From an uncultured Chloroflexota bacterium (GTDB taxonomy: Bacteria; Chloroflexota; Chloroflexia; Chloroflexales; Chloroflexaceae): a stretch of 39,423 nt of DNA. The DNA is taken from NCBI GenBank assembly GCA_937120965.1, contig CAKZKA010000111.1:1-39423 (forward strand), written 5' to 3'. Both the position numbers and the translations under genes were made by a program. The notes under the pieces are model-generated. The model ran no database searches, was not told where the DNA came from, and was given only the letters and a program-made list of their open reading frames with translations. This document shows positions 33,435 to 39,423 of this stretch, piece after piece (position 1 is the stretch's first letter; each line of letters opens with the position of its first letter).

Positions 33435-33807
33435 GATAACCCGGCGGATGTGCCATTCAGTGGTGTGGACATTCCATCAAAAAAGCGACTGACCCGATGG
33501 GGACAGCCGCTGAAGAGGATGGACAGGCCGGCGAGATTGTACGCCTCGGTGTACTGGCCACCGGCCTTGATCTATCTGGCACAAGTATACCCCGTCGAGT
33601 TACAACGCAGATCATTCGCCTGCCCCGGGGAGGGTCGGGGCGGTCGCAGCTTTTGTGGCAAGGCTCAACGTACCAGCCGCCATGCTTCTCACGGGTAAGA
33701 GCGCTGCGCTACAATGACCAGGGTAAGTACGCAGAGGATGCGGAGCAGGTTCAGCGCATACAATGAAGCCGCGCGAACGAACCGCGAACAATGTGCCGGA
33801 GTTAGCC
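33435..33807. other. Gap upstream of the GT2 gene
   Basis: About 370 bases with no confident gene. Small frames, including one of 89 codons at 33497-33766, have no family or SD. A weak TTCTCA-N18-TACAAT pair (33686-33715) could be a promoter for the glycan cluster. Confidence 0.35.
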
Positions 33808-34833
33808 ATGACCACATACGCAGTGGCCCCCGAGCTGCGCGACCTGATGGCGGCGGCGCCCGAACCCTACCTCTCCGTTGTAGTGCCGATCTACAACGAA
33901 GAGGAGAGCATCCCGCATCTCTACGCGCAACTGACTGCCGTCCTCGACCATCTCGGCCATGCCTACGAGATCCTGGCAATTGACGACGGCTCGCGCGACC
34001 GGAGCTTTGAGCTGCTGCGCGCTCTGGCTGGCGCCGACCAGCGCCTGCGCGTCATTCGCTTCCGTCGCAACTTCGGGCAGACCGCCGCATTCGCCGCCGG
34101 GTTCGAGCGCGCCCGCGGCGAGTGGGTGATCACCATTGACGCCGATCTCCAGAACGACCCACGCGACATCCCGGCGCTGCTGGCAAAGGCCGAGAGCGGC
34201 TTCGATGTGGTCAGCGGCTGGCGCGCCCGACGCCAGGACCCGTTTCTCAGCCGGCGCTTTCCCTCGATCATTGCCAACTGGCTGATCTCCCGGGCCACCG
34301 GGGTGCATCTCCACGACTACGGCTGCTCGCTGAAGGTCTACCGGGCCGAGGTGGTAAAGAACATCGATCTCTACGGCGAGTTGCACCGTTTCATTCCGGC
34401 CATCGCCTCGTGGCAGGGGGTGGCCGTCGCTGAAGTGCCGGTCAACCACGCCGCGCGCAAATACGGCCGCTCCAAGTACGGCATCGGTCGCACCACCCGC
34501 GTCCTGCTCGACCTGATCACCGTCCGTTTCCTGCTCTCCTACTCGACCCGGCCCATGCAGGTCTTCGGCGGCATCGGTCTGCTGAGCGCGACAATCGGCA
34601 GCGCGCTGCTGCTGTATCTGGGCTACGTGCGCCTGGTGCTGAGTCAGCCCATCGCCGACCGACCCATCGTGCTCCTGGCAATCCTGCTGGTTGTTATCGG
34701 CGTGCAGTTTCTGGGCATGGGCTTGCTCGGCGAGTTGATAACACGGGTCTACTACGAAGGGCGCAACCGGTCGATCTATGTGGTGCGCGAGGAGTTGAAC
34801 CGTACCGGTCCCTCGAAGCGACAGACGGAGTGA
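33808..34833 (+). CDS. Polyprenyl-phosphate glycosyltransferase (GT2, DPM1/ArnC-like)
   Basis: A 341-residue GT2 protein: an N-terminal cytoplasmic nucleotide-sugar domain (SVVVPIYNEEESIPHLYAQL, DDGSRDRS, then ITIDADLQNDPRDIPAL with the metal-binding DxD) and two C-terminal membrane helices (about 250-275 and 285-310). The pattern matches dolichol/undecaprenyl-phosphate sugar transferases, which load a sugar from UDP or GDP onto a lipid phosphate. Start at ATG 33808 with CGGAG seven bases upstream; the earlier ATG 33763 has no SD. It begins a four-gene block. Confidence 0.9.
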   Translation: MTTYAVAPELRDLMAAAPEPYLSVVVPIYNEEESIPHLYAQLTAVLDHLGHAYEILAIDDGSRDRSFELLRALAGADQRLRVIRFRRNFGQTAAFAAGFERARGEWVITIDADLQNDPRDIPALLAKAESGFDVVSGWRARRQDPFLSRRFPSIIANWLISRATGVHLHDYGCSLKVYRAEVVKNIDLYGELHRFIPAIASWQGVAVAEVPVNHAARKYGRSKYGIGRTTRVLLDLITVRFLLSYSTRPMQVFGGIGLLSATIGSALLLYLGYVRLVLSQPIADRPIVLLAILLVVIGVQFLGMGLLGELITRVYYEGRNRSIYVVREELNRTGPSKRQTE

Positions 34834-34836
34834 ACG

Positions 34837-36084
34837 ATGGCTGCGCCAAAGCGCGTGCTCATGGTGGCCCCGACCCCCTACTTCCTCGACCGCGGCTGTC
34901 ACGTCCAGATCTACGAGGTTGCGCGTTCGCAGCAGTTGAACGGCAACGATGTCGCGATCGTTACCTACCACCTTGGCAGGGACGTCGGCGCTATCCCGAC
35001 ATACCGCATTCCACCGATTCCGTGGTACCGGAAACAGTCGGCCGGGCCATCGTGGCACAAGCTGTACCTCGATGTGCTCCTGATGGCGCGCACGCTTCAG
35101 GTAGCCCGTCGCTATCGGCCACATATCATTCACGCCCATTTACACGAGGGCGCTGCCATAGCCCTGCCCATCGCGCGCCTGCTCGGCGTGCCCCTGGTGC
35201 TCGATCTGCAGGGGAGCCTGGTCGGCGAACTGGTCAACCACGGCTTTGTGCAGCAGCAGGGGGCGCTGTTTCACGGATTTCGGGCCATCGAGCGCCAGAT
35301 CATCGCCCGGGTTGACGGGATTCTCATGTGGAGCTACGTCAGCGAAGCCCTCCAGCGAATGTTCGACTTCGACCCGGCAAAGGTCTTTCCCGTAGACTAC
35401 GGCGTTGATCTGGAACGCTTCCGGCCCTATCCCAGAGACCAGCTCGCGGACCTGTACACCCGCCTCGGCATCCCCCGCGAACGGCTCCTGGTGGTGTACC
35501 TTGGCGTCTTGAGCGACTACCAGGGTGTTGATCTGCTGCTCGAAGCTATCCCCGACATCGTGCGCGCCTGCCCCGACGCCCATTTTCTGCTCATGGGCTA
35601 CCCCAACGAAGAGCATTACCGATCCCGCGCCAGGGCGCTGGGGATCGCCGATCACGTCACCTTGCCGGGACGGATTGACTATGCCCGGGCAGCGCGCTAC
35701 CTTTCTCTGGGCGATGTGGCGGTTTCGGCCAAACTCACGCCGATGGAAGGCAACGGCAAGTTGCTCAACTACATGGCCTGTGGCCTGCCGACAGTCGCTT
35801 TTGACCTGCCGGGCAACCTGACGACCCTCGCCGATGCGGGGGTCTACGCTCCAACCGGCGACGGCGCAGCCCTGGCGACGCAGATCATCGCCCTGCTGCG
35901 CGACCCGGCGCGCCGCCGTGACCTGGGTCGCCGCGCCCATCTCCGGGCCGAACAACGCTTCTCCTGGCGCAGTATTGGCGTAACGATCAACCAGATGTAC
36001 GATACGTTGCTCGCCCGCAAGGCCACGGGAGCACGGTCTGACACAGTGGCGCCACCCTCTGAAACGGTTCCAGTGAAAGACTAA
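34837..36084 (+). CDS. Glycosyltransferase family 4
   Basis: A 415-residue GT4-type protein with a GT-B fold. The N-terminal domain has RVLMVAPTPYFLDRGCHVQI; the C-terminal domain has LVVYLGVLSDYQGVDLLLEA and the P-loop-like EGNGKLLNYMACGLP. The second Glu of the EX7E motif is Asn here (LLNYMA), as occurs in some GT4 subfamilies. It would transfer a sugar in glycan or glycolipid assembly. Spacing from the GT2 stop is three bases, so cotranscribed. Confidence 0.9.
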   Translation: MAAPKRVLMVAPTPYFLDRGCHVQIYEVARSQQLNGNDVAIVTYHLGRDVGAIPTYRIPPIPWYRKQSAGPSWHKLYLDVLLMARTLQVARRYRPHIIHAHLHEGAAIALPIARLLGVPLVLDLQGSLVGELVNHGFVQQQGALFHGFRAIERQIIARVDGILMWSYVSEALQRMFDFDPAKVFPVDYGVDLERFRPYPRDQLADLYTRLGIPRERLLVVYLGVLSDYQGVDLLLEAIPDIVRACPDAHFLLMGYPNEEHYRSRARALGIADHVTLPGRIDYARAARYLSLGDVAVSAKLTPMEGNGKLLNYMACGLPTVAFDLPGNLTTLADAGVYAPTGDGAALATQIIALLRDPARRRDLGRRAHLRAEQRFSWRSIGVTINQMYDTLLARKATGARSDTVAPPSETVPVKD

Positions 36085-36086
36085 CG

Positions 36087-37091
36087 ATGCGCAAACTCGT
36101 CATTCGTGGTACAGTGACCGCCGTTTTGCTTGGCTGGCTCTTCAGCCAGGTGGAGGTCGCCAGCATTGAGAAGGTGTTTGCGCAAACCAGGCCCCTGTGG
36201 CTGGCCCTCGCAGTCGCTCTGAACCTGGTCTCAGTTGTGCTGCTGATCTGGCGGTGGCGGGTCTTGCTCAGAGGCATGGGTATTACCCGGTCGTTTGCAC
36301 ATCTGACACGGGTAACGTTCATCAGTACCTTTTTTAGTATGTTTTTGCCCTCCTCGATTGGCGGCGACATCATGAAAATGGCGCTGCTGGTTCCCGATAC
36401 CGATCAGCGTGAAGCTGCGATTTCATCGGTATTTATCGATCGGATGGTTGGAATGGCTGTGACGATCCTCACCGGCATCCTGGCGATCCTTTTTCTTCCG
36501 GTTGTCTGGGGGGATCAGGCGGTGATGGGAACGCTGGCCCTGGCGACACTGCTATTTGCGCTGGGCGTAGTTGCCCTCTTTAGCCGAACGCTGTTTCGGT
36601 GGGTCACCCATCTGGCGCCGGGCTTTCTCTGGCGGCGCTTCGGCGCCAGCATCCTCAAGGCGCACCGGAGCATCATCGAACTACGCGAGCGACCTCACTT
36701 TCTGCTTGCTGCCGGACTGATCTCGCTCTTGCGCCAGGTCGCTGTCTGTCTGTCGGTTTTTTACGCCGGCCGCGCCTTCGGGATTGCGGCCGGGCCGGTA
36801 GCCTATTTCGCGATGATCCCTATCGCCCTGGCCATTACGGTGTTGCCCGTTACCATCAATGGCCTGGGCTTGCAGGATCATGCTATGGTCCTGCTTCTGG
36901 CGACCGTCGGTATGACCTCTGCGGAAGCGCTCTCGTTGTCGATCTTTTTGCACGTGATGCGAAATCTTGTTGGTCTGGCCGGAGGATTGTGGTTTGCCGT
37001 CGGACGCCAGCGCGGGCCGGCGGTTGACCTCCATGTGGTCGCCGGTGGAGGAACGGCGCATGAGAACGATCACCTGCAACCTGTGCGGTAG
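36087..37091 (+). CDS. Flippase-like LPG_synthase_TM-family protein
   Basis: A 334-residue membrane protein with about eight hydrophobic segments, of the LPG_synthase_TM/YbhN-like (UPF0104) family: WRWRVLLRGMGITRSFAHLTRVTFISTFFSMFLPSSIGGD is the signature. Members are associated with lipid or glycolipid transport and some with lysyl-phosphatidylglycerol synthesis; the soluble transferase domain is absent here. It starts two bases after the GT4 stop and its end overlaps the methyltransferase gene by 32 bases. The family and context suggest a flippase for the lipid-sugar made by GT2/GT4. Confidence 0.86.
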   Translation: MRKLVIRGTVTAVLLGWLFSQVEVASIEKVFAQTRPLWLALAVALNLVSVVLLIWRWRVLLRGMGITRSFAHLTRVTFISTFFSMFLPSSIGGDIMKMALLVPDTDQREAAISSVFIDRMVGMAVTILTGILAILFLPVVWGDQAVMGTLALATLLFALGVVALFSRTLFRWVTHLAPGFLWRRFGASILKAHRSIIELRERPHFLLAAGLISLLRQVAVCLSVFYAGRAFGIAAGPVAYFAMIPIALAITVLPVTINGLGLQDHAMVLLLATVGMTSAEALSLSIFLHVMRNLVGLAGGLWFAVGRQRGPAVDLHVVAGGGTAHENDHLQPVR

Positions 37092-37989
37092 TCTCGATCA
37101 GCGCCTGCTGTGTACCGGTTACGACCGTGACAATCCTCAGAACAGGCGCACCTACAGTTTGCAACAATGTCCGGGCTGTGGTCTGGTCTATTTGAGTCCG
37201 CGCCCTGATACACCCGAGGAACTGGCGGAGATCTACCCGCCGACCTACGACAGTTACATGGGTGAGCGCCAGCGCTTTCTGCTGTGGATGCGCCGGATTG
37301 CCTGGCGCCCGGAGTTGCGCGAAATTCTTGCCCGCACCACTCCCGACAGCGCCATCCTCGAGCTGGGTTCGGCAACCGGCGAGTTTCTGGCGGAACTCCG
37401 GCGGCGTGGGCGTTCACGCCTCCTCGGCCTTGAACTGAGCGCAGAGGCGGCGCGTATCGCCCGCGAACGCCACGGGCTTGATGTTCGCGCTGGCCAGCTT
37501 GACGACGTGACCCTGTCTGCCAACAGCTTCGACATGGTGTTGCTGCGCCATGTGCTCGAGCATCTGCCTGATCCCCGCGAGACTCTGACCAGCATTGCCC
37601 GCCTTTTGCGACCGGGGGGCTATTGTATTTTTACCATTCCCAATATCGATTCGCATACGGCGCGGATCTTCGGACGGGACTGGTATGGCTACCAGTTTCC
37701 CCGACACTTCTATTTGTTTCCGCGGCATACCCTGCATAGGCTGCTCGACGTGGCCGGGCTACGTGTTGAGCGCGTGGTGCATCAGGCAACGCCGAATGTG
37801 TGGATCGGCAGCGCTCGCTTCTGGCTCGCCGCCCGTGGGCATACCGCCCTGGCGCGCTTCGTTCGGTATCATAATCCCCTGGTCGTAGCGGCATTCGCGC
37901 CCCTGGGGTTCATCTCGGCACTCATGCGCTCAAGCGGCGTCATTCGGGTGATCACGCGCCGCCCCGTCTGTGGTGGTTCTCCACAATAG
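37060..37989 (+). CDS. Class I SAM-dependent methyltransferase with N-terminal zinc ribbon
   Basis: A 309-residue protein. The N-terminus has a zinc-finger-like CNLCGS (about 6-11) and CPGCGLVYLSPRP (about 41-53), followed by a class I methyltransferase core with SAM motif ILELGSATGEFLAEL (near 105) and HVLEHLPDPRETL. Similar proteins act in modification of sugars or lipids. ATG 37060 has GGAGG nine bases before and lies inside the preceding gene's 3' end. It completes the GT2-GT4-flippase-like block. Confidence 0.88.
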   Translation: MRTITCNLCGSLDQRLLCTGYDRDNPQNRRTYSLQQCPGCGLVYLSPRPDTPEELAEIYPPTYDSYMGERQRFLLWMRRIAWRPELREILARTTPDSAILELGSATGEFLAELRRRGRSRLLGLELSAEAARIARERHGLDVRAGQLDDVTLSANSFDMVLLRHVLEHLPDPRETLTSIARLLRPGGYCIFTIPNIDSHTARIFGRDWYGYQFPRHFYLFPRHTLHRLLDVAGLRVERVVHQATPNVWIGSARFWLAARGHTALARFVRYHNPLVVAAFAPLGFISALMRSSGVIRVITRRPVCGGSPQ

Positions 37990-38156
37990 ACGCCCATGCG
38001 GCTGCGCCGCACAACGCCGGAATGAAAATACTATTGTTCTTGGGAGGGCGAAGCCCTCCCAAACCCTCCCCGCTGGCGGGTTGTTTCCTGGGAGGGCTGC
38101 GCCCTCCCAAACCCTCCCGCGGGCGGGCTATTTTCACCTCAGGAGCATAGCTTCCA
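37990..38156. repeat. Repeat block upstream of the DUF2079 gene
   Basis: GCGGCTGCGCCGC at about 37998, CGGAATGAAAATACTATTG at 38021, GGGAGGGCGAAGCCCTCCC at 38042 and a second GGGAGGGCTGCGCCCTCCC at about 38091, then CGGGCGGGCTATTTTCACCTCAG. Near-identical to 30230-30310. Confidence 0.78.
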
Positions 38157-39423
38157 ATGCAGCAACCGTCCCGCATCTCCAGCCTGCCCCGTGACCCGCT
38201 CCTCTGGATGGCAATGACCGCCTATGTCGTCGTCGTGGGGGGGTTGAGTCTACTGAGCTATGCCGGCTACAACACCGGTCTCCTCGACCTTGGCTCAATG
38301 TACCAGGCGATCGCGTCGGTGCTGCGTGGCGAGCCATTGATGCTGACCTCAGCCCGAGGCAACGTCTCGCGCCTGGCCGGTCACGTTGAACTCATCTACT
38401 ATGCCTTCGCCCCTCTGCTGGCCCTCTGGCCCGACCCTCGCGGGTTGCTGCTTGGCCAGACGTTGCTGGCGGCGACGGGAGCCATTCCGGCCTATCGCCT
38501 GGCCCTGCGTCATCTGGACAGTGTGCTCGCCGCCCGCTGCGCGGCGCTGATCTACCTGCTCTACCCGGTGGCGCTGACCGCAGCGCTGTTCGACTTTCAC
38601 GGCGACACGCTGGCCATGCCGCTTCTGCTCTGGGCAATCGATGCGTTCGACCGCCGCGACACCCGCGCCGCTGCGCTATGGGTGGGGCTGAGTCTGTTAT
38701 GCAAAGTGTATGTGGCCGTGGCCGTGGCCGGATTGGGAGTATACCTGGCGCTCTGGGGCGGGCAACGCCGGGCTGGCCTGATCACGTTAGCTGTTGCCGG
38801 TATCTACGGTACGCTTATCTTCGTCGGTCTCCGTCCCCGCTTCGAGGCCGCCGGCGGTATGCACGTGGCCAATAACTATGTGAACCACTACTTCGGCGCC
38901 CTTGACACGCTGGGCGCAACGCTGGCGCCGCGTCTGCTCAACGGCCTGGTTGTTGTTGGCCCCGCGTTGTTCCTGGCCTGGCGCGGCTGGCGCTGGTTGC
39001 TTATGGCCGCGCCGCTCATCGGCGCCGTGTTGATCAGTACCGCGCCGGGCGAGGGCTATCAATACGTCTATCATCATTATGCCCTGGCGGTGCCCTTCAT
39101 TGTCATGGCCGTCATCGAGGGCGCAGCCCGCCTCCGTAGCGCGGCGGTCTCGGCTCCTCCCGGCGCAACGCCGCGCCGCTGGCGCCCTGATCTGGTCTTT
39201 ACCACAGTGATTGTGGGTCTGACCACCACCTTGCTGGTGGATCAGCCCCTCAACCCGACCTTCTGGATGGGAGTGCCGGGGCGAGGGCTTGACCCGTCGG
39301 CCTATGGATTGACCAGCCGCGACCGGCTTAAGGACCGCTTCCTGGCGGCGCACGCGCCGCCTCCCCAGGCCCCCATTGCCGCCTCGATGTTTCTAGCGCC
39401 GCGCCTGGCCGATCGCGACACGC
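38157..39423 (+). CDS. DUF2079 membrane protein (partial)
   Basis: An open frame of at least 422 codons that leaves the window on the right. It has many hydrophobic helices. Family marks for DUF2079 are LDLGSMYQAIASVLRGEPLM, the later LIYLLYPVALTAALFDFHGDTLAMPLLLWAID, and HHYALAVPFIVMAVIEG. These proteins are membrane glycosyltransferase-like (GT-C-type), probably using lipid-linked sugars, which fits the cluster before it. ATG 38157 has AGGAG about eleven bases upstream, in the repeat head TTCACCTCAGGAG. Confidence 0.88.
   Translation, partial: MQQPSRISSLPRDPLLWMAMTAYVVVVGGLSLLSYAGYNTGLLDLGSMYQAIASVLRGEPLMLTSARGNVSRLAGHVELIYYAFAPLLALWPDPRGLLLGQTLLAATGAIPAYRLALRHLDSVLAARCAALIYLLYPVALTAALFDFHGDTLAMPLLLWAIDAFDRRDTRAAALWVGLSLLCKVYVAVAVAGLGVYLALWGGQRRAGLITLAVAGIYGTLIFVGLRPRFEAAGGMHVANNYVNHYFGALDTLGATLAPRLLNGLVVVGPALFLAWRGWRWLLMAAPLIGAVLISTAPGEGYQYVYHHYALAVPFIVMAVIEGAARLRSAAVSAPPGATPRRWRPDLVFTTVIVGLTTTLLVDQPLNPTFWMGVPGRGLDPSAYGLTSRDRLKDRFLAAHAPPPQAPIAASMFLAPRLADRDT

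Noticed and set aside
33802-35139. 445-codon minus-strand frame opposite GT2/GT4
   Set aside because: Crosses the junction of two plus-strand genes with clear motifs; a shadow.
37060-37091. Frameshift between flippase-like and methyltransferase genes
   Set aside because: The 32-base overlap is clean, with SD and ATG for the second gene; both proteins are complete.

Overview
The window is GC-rich bacterial chromosome with short, tightly packed genes, strong Shine-Dalgarno (SD) sites, sigma70-type promoters and intergenic gaps crowded with dispersed repeats. A filamentous Chloroflexota host (Chloroflexus/Roseiflexus relatives) is the most likely source. The pointers are the tmRNA tag beginning ANTN, a secreted DUF5107 protein with an N-terminal region of a style I associate with Chloroflexota, and the repeat-laden gaps. 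This is inference, not proof.

Region 1 (1-9182, minus strand): an extracellular contractile injection system (eCIS) operon read right to left. It runs from a near-consensus promoter at 8571-8542 through sheath, tail tube, T4 gp26-like baseplate protein, a disordered Ala/Pro-rich protein, a DUF4255/Pvc16-like protein, an AAA+ ATPase, and the first residues of a further gene leaving the window at base 1. A small helical protein lies just upstream. Region 2 (9335-15752, minus): a DMT transporter coupled to a Phd/YefM-type antitoxin without a visible toxin, a cysteine desulfurase, and a secreted DUF5107 protein. Region 3 (16007-21735, plus): an acetoin-dehydrogenase-like cluster, acoA-acoB-acoC-acoX, in which the E2-like protein is a lipoyl/E3-binding/alpha-beta-hydrolase fusion. 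Region 4 (21743-29897): GlsB-like membrane protein, SRPBCC protein, tmRNA (ssrA) with its own promoter and terminator, an esterase, an orphan histidine kinase, a membrane STAS protein, a UbiA-superfamily protein with a terpene-cyclase-like first motif, and a single-pass membrane protein. Region 5 (30434-32949): a prepilin-peptidase-like protein, a small membrane protein and an AEC-family transporter. Region 6 (33808-39423, plus): a glycan/lipid-sugar cluster (GT2, GT4, flippase-like LPG_synthase_TM protein, methyltransferase) and a DUF2079 membrane protein cut by the window end.

The gaps hold several repeat families: a 19-bp palindrome (GGGGAAACCCGGTTTCCCC) in about 25-30 copies, often next to a TGAGGTGAA head that carries an SD; GGGAGGGC/GCCCTCCC modules; a GCGGCTGCGCCGC hairpin; two 135-bp-period tandem arrays; a heptad-expanding element in three full copies of 97, 104 and 111 bp; and an element with inverted GGGCGGACAGAAC ends in two copies. 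In the eCIS operon the palindromes separate genes in falling number along the transcript. Elsewhere repeats supply stop codons or C-terminal residues of host genes.
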